From contig JBANSL010000004.1 in assembly GCA_037127255.1 (NCBI GenBank), positions 54,414,318-54,478,317 of the forward strand: a stretch of 64,000 nucleotides of DNA, read 5' to 3'. Source of the stretch: Persicaria tinctoria (Eukaryota > Streptophyta > Magnoliopsida > Caryophyllales > Polygonaceae). The translations under genes were made by a program, and so were the position numbers. Of this stretch, positions 37,003 to 47,925 are shown one piece after another (positions within the stretch are counted from its first letter, which is position 1; each line of letters starts with the position of its first letter). The notes under the pieces are model-generated. The model had not been told where the DNA came from and did no database searches. It saw nothing but the letters and a program-made list of their open reading frames with translations.

Positions 37003-37766
37003 GGGTAAATTGCAGAAAAAAGCCTCATCTTTGGGGGTAGTTGCAGTAAATAGCCTAACCTATTGAAAATGCAAAAAATACGCCAAAGAACAAAACCTGT
37101 TGCGAACGTTAGCCTAATACTCAATTCGAAAAATTTCCACAACAATTGAAGGCCGATCAGCAAACCTAGATGGGGGATTACTGATTAGCAACGCCAACAA
37201 CAGAGTTCACAAAGCAAAATTGACGAAGGAAGGTCGATCAATTGTCGAGACCATCGCGGAGGAAGGTCGATCTCAACAAACGATAGGGACGATTGCAAGA
37301 TCGCAAGAAGAAACCAGATCGGAGACCGACCATAACTTCGAGATGTTGTATGAGTTGATTCGGGGATGATGTTGAAGGATTCCGAGAAGAAGGAGACTCA
37401 TTCTCCGGTGGTTCTTGCATACGACATGAGCGACAACAACCGAAATCAACCACGAATCCTCAAGAAGACGAGAACTTCCTGGGCTTGGTATGATTAAAAT
37501 GTGAACAAATGCCTAGGCTTGTTGTTGGTGTTAATTTAATTAATTAATTTTTTAAACTTGAAAATTCCATGTCGGTTTTTTATTGCCACATCACATCATC
37601 ATAGTTGGACATGTCATCTTCAATTGTTGGGGAATTTTTTCGAATTGAGTATTAGGCTAACGTTCACAACAAGTTCTGTACTTTGGGCTATTTTTTGCAT
37701 TTTCAGTAGGTCAGGCTATTTACCGCAACTACCCTCAAAGGTGAGGCTTTTTTCTGCAATTTACCC
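37003..37766. mobile_element. Non-autonomous MULE (MITE-like), 764 bp
   Basis: Ends GGGTAAATTGCAGAAAAAAG and its reverse complement, with inverted repeats of about 130-140 bp (shared words TGAGGCTTTTTTCTGC, TATTTTTTGCATTTTC, GAGTATTAGGCTAACGTT). A perfect 9-bp duplication TACGATTTA lies at 36,994-37,002 and 37,767-37,775. The terminus GGGTAAATTGCAGA nearly matches the end of the autonomous MULE beside it (GAGTAAATTGCAGA). The interior, 37,140-37,500, is less AT-rich and could be captured sequence, but no gene is recognised. Confidence 0.9.
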
Positions 37767-37775
37767 TACGATTTA

Positions 37776-38247
37776 TTAGTTAGATATAACTAGATTAATT
37801 AAAGAATCTTGTCCAAATTTCATTAGTTGGATATTTTTTTCTAGGTTTCGTTGATTGGTTAAAAAAATGTAGTATGAAATGATATCATGTAATTAATCTA
37901 TATAAAATTAAACAATACTGTGTAGTTAATATTAAATTTATTTAAAAAAAATAAGTTTCAAATTAATCGCATTGGTTAACAAATGTAGTATAAAATTATA
38001 TTGTGTAATTAATGTTAGATAAATTAGTTACCATAATTAAATGATATTGTGCAAATAATACTTTTCAAAAATGACTTTCACTCGCCCGTTGCACGATTTG
38101 TTATAAGCTACTCAACGTGAAGAAGTGAGTGAAGTATGTATTATGCATTTGGTAAACGTAGTGAGAAACATGTTTTGTAGTGATCACAAATAATTCAAAT
38201 TATATCATATTCCATTCGTACTCGGAGTATGGTTCCTAAGAGTGTTT
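37776..38247. other. AT-rich intergenic DNA
   Basis: No gene or clear element seen between the 764-bp MULE and the LTR retrotransposon. Confidence 0.6.
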
Positions 38248-38252
38248 GTCTC

Positions 38253-40451
38253 TGTTGCAAGAGGAAATCGAGTTCAAAATATGGAAATCTAATTCAAACC
38301 AGATTATGCCCACGCCAAATAAATACAAGACCTCCTCCTGATGTAGCAGCGGGAAGTCAGGAACGATCCACGAGGAAGCGTGTCAGCGGATCCTAGGCAG
38401 CGGAGAATCTCACGAAAGTCGACCACAGGGGTCCTCGAGCTCGACAAAGGGGTTAGTCGACAGAAGCTCGGACAGTCGAACACAGCAGCACTGCTCGGCA
38501 CAGGCTAGTCGACCTCGACAAGAGGCTACTCGAGGTCGAGTACGGTCCTTGTCGACTTTGGCTCGTCTTGTCGAGTTCCTGCACAGGTAAGCAACAACGA
38601 CACTAGGTCGAGAATCAGCAACTCGAGGTCGACCACAATTGGTCGAGATCGAGTAGACAGGGGACGAAAAACGAATGAAAATAAAGAAAATAAAGAACAA
38701 ATGCTTTTAGGGTTTCGACTAAACTTAATGTAAAAAGACTTCCAAGATTGGGGTTTGCAACAACGATAACCAAACATGCATAAGGCAGAATCAAACAGAT
38801 AATCATGTGAATCGCATTAAAGGATTAAGCTTTCGCCTTTTCCAACAATTAGACAACTCTCTCAAGAAACCCTAATTGTCTCTACCGATTTTATGTTTAT
38901 AATCCAAGTTGTTAGCATGGATCTCCATTAGATGGGCAATAAACACATCAACAAGTAGGAAAATGCTCAAAACATGATAAAGGTCGGATCTTTACCTCAA
39001 TTATGCATGGCTATCGTCGGGCTCGCCCCAACCCTAGAAGTGGGTGGACTACTCGCTCTTCATCGCAAACTCAGACATCTTTGATTGAAAGAAAACTAAT
39101 TGCATTAAAATAAACCAAAGTTTACAACCGCTCAAAGCCAACTCCACTCTCGCTTCACAACTCCAATCGGCTGCTCACTCTCTCTCTCTATCTACTTCTC
39201 CTACTTACTTCTCTCTGAAATTGAATGAATGAAATTGAGCCCCATGGGCTTTATTTATAGCCTTCATTCCCTAGCTATTCTAGGAAAGAAGATATCTATC
39301 TATATCTAAAACTTTATCAAAAACGCTTAAGGATAAATAAAAGACATAATGGAATTAAATCTAAAATAGGAATTATATCTAAATAAGGTAGGTCTTCATG
39401 TCTTGATAGATCTCCCTTCCATGATGATAGATCTTGATCAAATCGGATAGAATTTCGGCCAGCTCGACTCCTTCGCGCCCAAGGAATCCAAATCCTACTC
39501 GGACATGTCTTGTCGAGAAGCTGCTGGACATGGCTCTACTCGACCTCGAGTACGGCTCGTCGACCTCGAGTAGGGTGGTTCGTCGACTGGACTTCTTCGG
39601 CTAGATCTGCTCGATGTGCTCGGACTTGGCTCACTGGGCTCTCGTCGATCTCGATAAGCTCTCGTCGATGTCGAGTAGGACTGATCATCGACAAGGTCTC
39701 CTCGGGTGACTCTGCTCGACAAGGCTCGGACAAGGCTCCTCAGGTGCTCGTCGATCTCGACAAGCCCTAGTCGACCTCGAGTAAGGTGGCTTGCCGACTA
39801 GGTCTTCTCGAGTTGCTCTACTCGATGGACTCCGGATCTGGACTCAGGCGCTCGTCGACCTCGACAAGACGTAGTCGATTTCGACAAGAATGGTGTCCTT
39901 CCTTTCCACTTCCGCGAGTTGCCTCTTCCTCTGGCAGCGAAGTTTTCCGCGGCAGCGAACGGTCCGCTGCAGCGAGTCGAGTCGCTGGCAGCGAGTGCTC
40001 CCAGTCGTCCTCGGCTTCGTCCTCTTGTCGACTCCGGGCGTGGCGCTGAGGCTTCGTTGATCTCGACCAGTGGTCCTCGAGATCGAGTAGGGTCCGGAGC
40101 CGGGTTAGTCTGGCTTGCTCGATCAGGCTCTGCTCGACCAAGCTGTGCTCGGACATGCTCGTCTAGGTCGAGTAGGCCTACTCGAGATCGAGTAGCCTTG
40201 ACTCTCAGACTGGTTCCGCTGCTTTGACCTTGGACTTCTGTAGTGTTTTTCCGAGCTTTTCCGACCTTCTGTAGAATTGCTGTAAAATGCCTCGATTTCT
40301 GCGAATTAAACAGAAACTGGTGTAGATTCCATAATTTGGCAAATAAACATAAACTACATAGATTCTGTACTATCTAAACCCAAATGAATGCAATGTATAC
40401 AGAAATCGATATAAAAGTTACTGTAAAACATGGCAGATTCAGCTCACAACA
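38253..40451 (-). repeat. 3' LTR (left copy)
   Basis: 2,199 bp. In element sense the TATA box CTATAAATAAAGCCC is at about 39,247-39,261. It contains about 16 TCGA-NN-TCGA units, concentrated at 38,440-38,660 and 39,535-40,200. A segment near 39,930-40,010 has several GCAGCGA words. Confidence 0.93.
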
Positions 40452-41585
40452 AACACGCCATACTTAAGCTTGCTTGTCCTCAAGCAATACTTTTATTTGT
40501 CATACAGGGGAAGAAATCAAAACTCTCAACATCTTTGATTCATTCTTATATGTCCCCGCAATCAATTACCATCCTCGAAAAGGTACTAGTGTCACAGATT
40601 CATGCATGTGCAAATATGTAAAAGCAACATCTACTCACAAAAGGAGGTTTATGCAAAAACAATTCATATGACAAAGCATTGATAATCAAGAAGACTTTAA
40701 TTTAAGCTCATGAAGGAGTAGATTGGTAAAAGGCTAAAGGTGGGCAATTTTTGGCAATGTGGTGCTAATGATCCGGGGAAATGGAGTATTTTCCAATTTG
40801 AATTTCCATATTCCTTCTTCATTTGATTCATCACCTTTCATAATGCTTTTTCTCAATATAATGCTTTTACCTCTCTAACCTCAGCACTGCCTTCTCGCGA
40901 GTCGCAAACATGGGTGTCATGAATGGCCCCGGATACTTAGTGCTTTGGACTCCTCACAATGTGTCCCATCTCTCCAAACTATTATCTTAGAGAGCAGGGT
41001 CAATCTACCTTTATCTCCTGAGGTGATTGGATTTTCTTTCACTCATTAAATTTTCCATATAATTCCAACGATTTTTCTTCCAAACTCCAAATAATGATAA
41101 CAATCACAAAACACCATATGACAATCTCCATAATGTAACATCATTCTCAACATAATCCCCGGATAAGGTAAAGAATGGAAATATTTAGATCATGTGGAGC
41201 AATATATGAAATAAGGCATATTATGGCTTTTGTGTAATGCATAAGCATAGGTAAGGCTAGGAATTAACAATGAGCATTATATGGAAATATAAAGTCCTCC
41301 ATCATCTTATCATGCAACATGTCAAAAGCAACTTCAAATTTTACCCCCTTTCATGGTTTTCAAGAAATAATGCACTTCCTTGTGACTTCCCTTTACTAGG
41401 CAATTTCATGCTATATCTCTAATGAATCCAATTTTGCATCGTCGAGTTCAATATAACTTCCATGACATTATTCAAAAATTTTCAATAGGGGTCATTTTTC
41501 TCAAATTTTGGAAAACATGCATATATAAGCACATAAATCAATAATGAATTCCAAAATAACCATGTAGCAATTCCAAGAAATAGGG

Positions 41586-41667
<82 letters not shown>

Positions 41668-42306
41668 GATCAAATATAGCAAATATGCACAAAATAAGCC
41701 CTTCCCCACCCCATACTTAAAATTTACAGTGTCCTCACTGTATAAAATAAAAACAAGAGTAAAGGAAGGAACTCACAGGATAATGCATCGAAGAAGGCTG
41801 ATCAGTGTAGGTCGAGTAGAGGTGCCTTGTCGATCTCGAGTACGGTGTACTCGATCTCGAGTAGGCTTGTCTGCGTCTGGTGGTTTCTGAAGTCGAGGAG
41901 TGTCTGGTGCTTGTCGAGGTCGAGTACGTCTACTCGAGGTCGAGTAGCTTTGTCTGCGTCTGGTGGTTTCTGAAGTCGAGGAGTGTCTGGTGCTTGTCGA
42001 GGTCGAGTACGTCTACTCGAGGTCGAGTAGCTCCTGGCTTCTCCTCCTCGTCGTCGTCGACTTGGCCTTCGTCGATTCCGACTGGTTCTCAGGGACTTCT
42101 GCCTTCCACCTTTCGCGATCTTTATATGCTTGCCGATCAAAAAGTATTAGATTCCACAAAAAACAAGACTATCCATATGAATTATTTAAAAAAAAACAAA
42201 AAATCAAAAACAAAAAAACAAAATTAAGAAAATAAAAAAGAATTCAATAAAATTTATATACACGCTCTAGATTTTAGAGTCGCTAGGTCGACTTTTCCGT
42301 TTGCGC
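40452..42306 (-). other. Non-coding internal region of the LTR element
   Basis: Where pol would be expected there is no coding sequence. It contains an AT microsatellite (41,597-41,662, preceded by CA units) and a cluster of TCGA-NN-TCGA units (41,828-42,030) within a tandem direct repeat. Confidence 0.75.
41867..42032. repeat. 83-bp tandem direct repeat, two copies
   Basis: TTGTCTGCGTCTGGTGGTTT starts at 41,867 and again at 41,950. Each copy carries two TCGAGGTCGA units and the copies are nearly identical. Confidence 0.88.
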
Positions 42307-43863
42307 TCAAGGACCATTATTGTGGGGCCCGCTCATGTTTGGCCCTTCTCCTGGATCATCTAGGTCCTGATGGTAGTATGCAAGCTCAGCTGACAGGTTG
42401 TTGCTTGCATCATCTCCTTTCTCCTTCTTCTTCTTCTTTGTAGCTTTTAGTTTCTGCAGATTCTCTCGCCATGGTGTTTTAGCTCCCTTTAAATCATTAA
42501 AAATTTTATTTATGGACCGAGGGGGAGTAGAATTCATACCTGAACTTACCTGTTCGGACCCAAAACAGAAATCTTTGGGCTTGGGTCTACTCGATGTCGA
42601 GTACAACTGATCGACCTCGAGTACAGGGACCCCATACTTAGACTCTGGGCAAGTCTCTAGCTCAGCAGTGGTGGTCGAGGTCGACAAAGGTTTGTCGAAG
42701 TCGAGTAGAGCGCTTGTCGAGGTCGAGTAAGGCTTGTCGACCTCGAGTACAGATTTGGCTCCCTCCTCTGCTGTTTGCTTGGTCCCGTCGATGCTGATGC
42801 TTTTCACCTCCAGCCAAGGAATTTCCTCTTTTGCAGTGCCAAAAGAGAAATCCAAAACCTCATCGCCTATGGTGAAAGTGAGCGATCGATTCTTAACATT
42901 AATTTTGGCATCTGCAGTAGCTAAGAATGGTCTACCAAGAATAATAGGGCTAGTAGGATCTTCAGCACAATCAATAATAAGGAAATCAGTTGGAATAAAG
43001 AATTTACCAACCTGGACAGGGACGTTCTCAACTATACCTGTAGGGATGACTACAGTATTGTTTGCCATGTATAATTTAGCATCCACAGGTTCTATGCATC
43101 CTATTTTTACTTTCCGCCAGATTGATAAAGGCATGATGCTCACACTTGCTCCTAAATCGCATAGAGAATTATATTTATATTGTCCAAAACCCACAGTAAC
43201 AGAAAACTTACCAGGGTCAGGTTTCTTTTCAGGAAAGTGGAGTACTTTGCATTCGCCTGCGATCTCTGAAATGGACCGCTTCTTGCTCAGGATTTCCTTT
43301 AGGAATTTGACATATCCAAGCATCTCTTGCAGGGCTTCTGTAAAAGGAATAGAAACATTCAGTTCTTGCAGCATATTAACAAATCTGGTAAACCTACCTG
43401 CAGTGGGATCTTTCTGTGTTTTTGAAGGGAAAGGCAGTGGCTTTTTCTGCTTCGGAGCCAGATCAGTTGTCGGAGATGCTGCAGAGTTGTCGACCTCAGC
43501 TTGGTGCTCCTCGACATCGACCAGAGGCTTGTCGAGATCAACCAGAGACTTGTCGACCTCGAGTTGACTTGTCGACCTCGGGTTGCTGGTCTGCACAGCG
43601 GAGTCCGAGCTCAGATTCTGGTCTTGGTCGAGTACAGGCTTGTCGAGGTCGACCACGGTCTTGTCGACATCGAGTACAGGCTTCTCGAGATCGAGTTGTT
43701 GTTCGGCTTGGCTCTGCTGTTTTCCGACCTCTGGCTCGTGTAATTGATGCCCACTCCTTAGTTTGATAGCTGCGACATGTCCGGTTTTCCCCTTAGGATT
43801 TGGTTCTGTCTGTCCAGGGAGCTGTCCGGACGGTCGTGGGATCTGTGCAGCGATTTGTCCCAT
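42307..43863 (-). CDS. Retrotransposon protease region (Gag-Pro, second part)
   Basis: About 518 codons in the same frame as the upstream gag. An N-terminal GHVAAIKLRSGHQL segment is typical of Athila-type Gag-Pro. A retropepsin core around CDLGASVSIMPLSIW and PIILGRPFLATADAKINV follows. It is flanked by low-complexity stretches of LDVDK, VDLDKP and YSTSTS, which are the translation of the TCGA-NN-TCGA motif in different frames. It ends in a Lys-rich tail with no reverse transcriptase following. The protease would process Gag. Two in-frame stops separate it from gag. Confidence 0.85.
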   Translation of the reverse strand: MGQIAAQIPRPSGQLPGQTEPNPKGKTGHVAAIKLRSGHQLHEPEVGKQQSQAEQQLDLEKPVLDVDKTVVDLDKPVLDQDQNLSSDSAVQTSNPRSTSQLEVDKSLVDLDKPLVDVEEHQAEVDNSAASPTTDLAPKQKKPLPFPSKTQKDPTAGRFTRFVNMLQELNVSIPFTEALQEMLGYVKFLKEILSKKRSISEIAGECKVLHFPEKKPDPGKFSVTVGFGQYKYNSLCDLGASVSIMPLSIWRKVKIGCIEPVDAKLYMANNTVVIPTGIVENVPVQVGKFFIPTDFLIIDCAEDPTSPIILGRPFLATADAKINVKNRSLTFTIGDEVLDFSFGTAKEEIPWLEVKSISIDGTKQTAEEGAKSVLEVDKPYSTSTSALLDFDKPLSTSTTTAELETCPESKYGVPVLEVDQLYSTSSRPKPKDFCFGSEQVSSGMNSTPPRSINKIFNDLKGAKTPWRENLQKLKATKKKKKEKGDDASNNLSAELAYYHQDLDDPGEGPNMSGPHNNGP

Positions 43864-43959
43864 CTGGGTTTCGATGCCCTTTTTCCAGATATCAAGTTAT
43901 ACAAACTTTGTGTTGACGTGCTGGAGCTGATTATTGATGGTGTTGGTAGCCTGCAGGTT

Positions 43960-45216
43960 CTAGGCATGATTTCGGCGCATCTCATCAAGGATCAACTGCA
44001 GATCGTCCTTCTTTTGATCTCTTTCTGGATGCCCTGGAGCTCTGTAGGGTGGGGGATTTCTAGGAGGACCTTGGTTCCATTGTGGTTGATAGGACCTTTG
44101 ATCCCCCATATAGCGATTAGGACCCCAAGCGTATGCTGCCTCCTCATGTGTTTCTGCCATTCTGACTTGCTCTGTGTGTGGGCACTCAGTAGTGGTGTGC
44201 CTCTGTGATCCGCATTCGATGCAAGGCTGATTGACAGACAGATATTTGACTTGCTTGAGGAGCTTGCGATTCTGATCTCTGTAGAACTGCTCCCTGACAT
44301 CTGGGTCGATCTCCTTTGCTGGCTCATAAAGTGGCATAGATGGTGCTGGCCTGGCGCAGGAGTTCTCCTCATAGTTTACAGTAGAACCATACTTGTTGTC
44401 GTAAGTAGTGAGCTTTTCTAGCACACCCCATGCGTCACTTGGCGGCTTCGTCAGATACTCGTAGCGAGTATAATTGTTGATTCTGTCCTTAGTGACTTGA
44501 TCAAGAGAGTTGAAGAAGATCTCCTGAATGATGTAGGGTGGTTGTCCATGAGTAGGGCAAGATCGTAGCGGTTCCTTGTAGCGTTCCCATGCCCTTGCCA
44601 GCAGTTCCCCTTTCTGCTGTTTAAAGGCGGTGATTTTCTGGCGGAGATGTGCTGTTTTGGCCGGTGGGAAGAATTTGTTCAGAAACTCTTGCTCTACTTG
44701 GGCCCATGTTGTGAGTGATTTTGGTTTCAGCCCTTCTAGCCACTTCAGTGCAGGTCCAGCGAGCGACCAACGGAAAGCTTTCATCTTGACATATTCCAGA
44801 GTTGTACCTTCTGCAAGAGTACGGCACATATCATGAAAATTAGTAATATGTTCAAGAGGACACTCATTAAATCTGCCATAAAAGGCATTATTTTTAAGCT
44901 CTATAAGAAATTGAGTGCGAATTTCAAAAGAGTTTTCAGGGATTAGAATCGCCGATTCAGGCACGACGAGAGTTGGGTGCATGTAGTCCTCTGCCGTGGT
45001 TGGATACTGGGCAAGCTCAGCCTGTGCTTGTTCCCTTGCTGCTCTCTCAGCGGTGATAGCAGCATCCTTTGCGGCCAATTCCCTGGTAAGCCTAGCGATC
45101 AGCTGTTCCTGTGTTTCAGCGGCCGCCATGATCCTTTTGAGTTTGGAGTGGATGTGTAGGTAGCGCTCCGGTTCGTCTAAGCTGTCAAACTCAGGTGTTT
45201 GACCAGAACGACGCAT
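43960..45216 (-). CDS. Retrotransposon Gag
   Basis: 418 codons beginning at the first ATG after the primer-binding site. An N-terminal coiled-coil segment (about residues 25-70) is followed by the conserved retrotransposon gag core (HITNFHDMCRTL, LKWLEGLKPKSLTTW, EFLNKFFP) and a CCHC zinc knuckle, CIECGSQRHTTTECP, near the C-terminus. The reading frame ends in TAG at 43,960-43,962. After a further in-frame TAA about 23 codons later, the same frame continues into the protease ORF. Gag would form the particle that packages element RNA. Confidence 0.88.
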   Translation of the reverse strand: MRRSGQTPEFDSLDEPERYLHIHSKLKRIMAAAETQEQLIARLTRELAAKDAAITAERAAREQAQAELAQYPTTAEDYMHPTLVVPESAILIPENSFEIRTQFLIELKNNAFYGRFNECPLEHITNFHDMCRTLAEGTTLEYVKMKAFRWSLAGPALKWLEGLKPKSLTTWAQVEQEFLNKFFPPAKTAHLRQKITAFKQQKGELLARAWERYKEPLRSCPTHGQPPYIIQEIFFNSLDQVTKDRINNYTRYEYLTKPPSDAWGVLEKLTTYDNKYGSTVNYEENSCARPAPSMPLYEPAKEIDPDVREQFYRDQNRKLLKQVKYLSVNQPCIECGSQRHTTTECPHTEQVRMAETHEEAAYAWGPNRYMGDQRSYQPQWNQGPPRNPPPYRAPGHPERDQKKDDLQLILDEMRRNHA

Positions 45217-45275
45217 ACACCTGCGAATTCACTCAAGAGAAAAGTGAGAACTGACTACCTAAGGCGCGAATGATA

Positions 45276-45296
45276 GCTTCCCCGGCAACGGCGCCA
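45276..45296 (-). promoter_or_regulatory. Primer-binding site, complementary to tRNA-Asp
   Basis: In element sense TGGCGCCGTTGCCGGGGAAG, three bases from the 5' LTR end. The first 17 nt are complementary to the 3' end of plant tRNA-Asp (GUC), which ends CCCCGGCAACGGCGCCA. Confidence 0.9.
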
Positions 45297-45299
45297 ATT

Positions 45300-47498
45300 T
45301 GTTGCAAGAGGAAATCGAGTTCAAAATATAGAAATATAATTCAAACCAGATTATGCCCACGCCAAATAAATACAAGACCTCCTCCTGATGTAGCAGCGGG
45401 AAGTCAGGATCGATCCACGAGGAAGCGTGTCAGCGGATCCTAGGCAGCGGAGAATCTCACGAAAGTCGACCACAGGGGTCCTCGAGCTCGACAAAGGGGT
45501 TAGTGGACAGAAGCTCGGACAGTCGAACACAGCAGCACTGCTCGGCACAGGCTAGTCGACCTCGACAAGAGGCTACTCGAGGTCGAGTACGGTCCTTGTC
45601 GACTTCGGCTCGTCTTGTCGAGTTCCTGCACAGGTAAGCAACAGCGACACTAGGTCGAGAATCAGCAACTCGAGGTCGACCACAATTGGTCGAGATCGAG
45701 TAGACAGGGGACGAAAAACGAATGAAAATAAAGAAAATAAAGAACAAATGCTTTTAGGGTTTCGACTAAACTTAATGTAAAAAGACTTCCAAGATTGGGG
45801 TTTGCAACAACGATAACCAAACATGCATAAGGCAGAATCAAACAGATAATCATGTGAATCGCATTAAAGGATTAAGCTTTCGCCTTTTCCAACAATTAGA
45901 CAACTCTCTCAAGAAACCCTAATTGTCTCTACCGATTTTATGTTTATAATCCAAGTTGTTAGCATGGATCTCCATTAGATGGGCAATAAACACATCAACA
46001 AGTAGGAAAATGCTCAAAACATGATAAAGGTCGGATCTTTACCTCAATTATGCATGGCTATCGTCGGGCTCGCCCCAACCCTAGAAGTGGGTGGACTACT
46101 CGCTCTTCATCGCAAACTCAGACATCTTTGATTGAAAGAAAACTAATTGCATTAAAATAAACCAAAGTTTACAACCGCTCAAAGCCAACTCCACTCTCGC
46201 TTCACAACTCCAATCGGCTGCTCACTCTCTCTCTCTATCTACTTCTCCTACTTACTTCTCTCTGAAATTGAATGAATGAAACTGAGTCCCATGGGCTTTA
46301 TTTATAGCCTTCATTCCCTAGCTATTCTAGGAAAGAAGATATCTATCTATATCTAAAACTTTATCTAAAACGCTTAAGGATAAATAAAAGACATAATGGA
46401 ATTAAATCTAAAATAGGAATTATATCTAAATAAGGTAGGTCTTCATGTCTTGATAGATCTCCCTTCCATGATGATAGATCTTGATCAAATCGGATAGAAT
46501 TTCGGCCAGCTCGACTCCTTCGCGCCCAAGGAATCCAAATCCTACTCGGACATGTCTTGTCGAGAAGCTGCTGGACATGGCTCTACTCGACCTCGAGTAC
46601 GGCTCGTCGACCTCGAGTAGGGTGGTTCGTCGACTGGACTTCTTCGGCTAGATCTGCTCGATGTGCTCGGACTTGGCTCACTGGGCTCTCGTCGATCTCG
46701 ACAAGCTCTCGTCGATGTCGAGTAGGACTGATCATCGACAAGGTCTCCTCGGGTGACTCTGCTCGACAAGGCTCGGACAAGGCTCCTCAGGTGCTCGTCG
46801 ATCTCGACAAGCCCTAGTCGACCTCGAGTAAGGTGGCTTGCCGACTAGGTCTTCTCGAGTTGCTCTACTCGATGGACTCCGGATCTGGACTCAGGCGCTC
46901 GTCGACCTCGACAAGACGTAGTCGATTTCGACAAGAATGGTGTCCTTCCTTTCCAATTCCGCGAGTTGCCTCTTCCTCTGGCAGCGAAGTTTTCCGCGGC
47001 AGCGAACGGTCCGCTGCAGCGAGTCGAGTCGCTGGCAGCGAGTGCTCCCAGTCGTCCTCGGCTTCGTCCTCTTGTCGACTCCGGGCGTGGCGCTGAGGCT
47101 TCGTCGATCTCGACCATTGGTCCTCGAGATCGAGTAGGGTCCGGAGCCGGGTTAGTCTGGCTTGCTCGATCAGGCTCTGCTCGACCAAGCTGTGCTCGGA
47201 CATGCTCGTCTAGGTCGAGTAGGCCTACTCGAGATCGAGTAGCCTTGACTCTCAGACTGGTTCCGCTGCTTTGACCTTGGACTTCTGTAGTGTTTTTCCG
47301 AGCTTTTCCGACCTTCTGTAGAATTGCTGTAAAATGCCTCGATTTCTGCGAATTAAACAGAAACTGGTGTAGATTCCATAATTTGGCAAATAAACATAAA
47401 CTACATAGATTCTGTACTATCTAAACCCAAATGAATGCAATGTATACAGAAATCGATATAAAAGTTACTGTAAAACATGGCAGATTCAGCTCACAACA
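45300..47498 (-). repeat. 5' LTR (right copy)
   Basis: 2,199 bp, aligned to the left copy at a constant offset of 7,047 bp with no visible indels. It carries the TATA box at about 46,294-46,308 and the promoter for the element. Confidence 0.93.
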
Positions 47499-47503
47499 GT
47501 CTC

Positions 47504-47925
47504 TCACATATTTTCTTATTTCAATACATCCCTCGGGATTATCCGTGTCACTGGAGTCATGTCTTAAAATGTTAAGCCTACATAAATTATTCTCAATAAT
47601 CACATTTGGGTTTAGATTCATACCTTATTATGGTTACTGAGTTTGGGTCCAAAGTTGTCCCAGTTTTCGAGTCGTTAGTTGCTAGTTCTTATGAACTGAC
47701 CATTCTATTGTCTGTGGACGACATTTTTAGGTCGAGTTTCATAAGAGAAGACGAAGAGAAGTTAAGAAGACCTTTAAGTTATTTTAACCGTTGTCTTAGT
47801 GAACCGTTGTGTTAAACCCAGCCGTTGTATTTTAAAAAACCCACACAGGCTGATACAACGGTTCCGAAATGTTGTGCGTTTTGTAAAATAACCGTTGTGC
47901 AAGAGCTTTTTTGGACTCGTAGCTA
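47504..47925. other. Intergenic DNA with ACCGTTGT/ACAACGGT words
   Basis: 47,770-47,905 has ACCGTTGT or ACAACGGT five times in both orientations, like subterminal repeats of a DNA transposon remnant. No termini found. Confidence 0.35.

Larger units (their letters stand above)
38253..47498 (-). mobile_element. Complete Athila-like (Ty3/gypsy) LTR retrotransposon lacking RT/integrase, 9,246 bp
   Basis: Two LTRs of equal length (2,199 bp; 38,253-40,451 and 45,300-47,498) end TGTTG...CAACA and differ at about 13 positions that I can see (about 0.6%). The 5-bp duplication GTCTC flanks the element (38,248-38,252 and 47,499-47,503). A primer-binding site complementary to tRNA-Asp lies next to the 5' LTR, as in the Athila lineage. 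The interior (4,848 bp) encodes only Gag and protease. No reverse transcriptase, RNase H or integrase can be found in 40,452-42,306. The region upstream of the 3' LTR contains CTTGAGGACAAGCAAG, but the polypurine tract is poor. The element must have moved with help from an autonomous relative. Confidence 0.93.

Noticed and set aside
39495..40227. Several Ser/Arg/Thr-rich ORFs in both LTRs
   Set aside because: They arise from the TCGA-NN-TCGA array in every frame, occur identically in both LTRs and have no start context or homology.
41482..41709. Ile-Tyr-rich ORFs near 41.6 kb
   Set aside because: They are translations of an AT/CA microsatellite within the retrotransposon.
42734..43567. 277-codon ORF on the + strand opposite the protease gene
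   Set aside because: Shadow of the conserved minus-strand Gag-Pro frame, with no independent homology.
47770..47905. ACCGTTGT/ACAACGGT words as a complete DNA transposon
   Set aside because: Repeated subterminal-like words are present, but no terminal inverted repeats or target duplication could be found.
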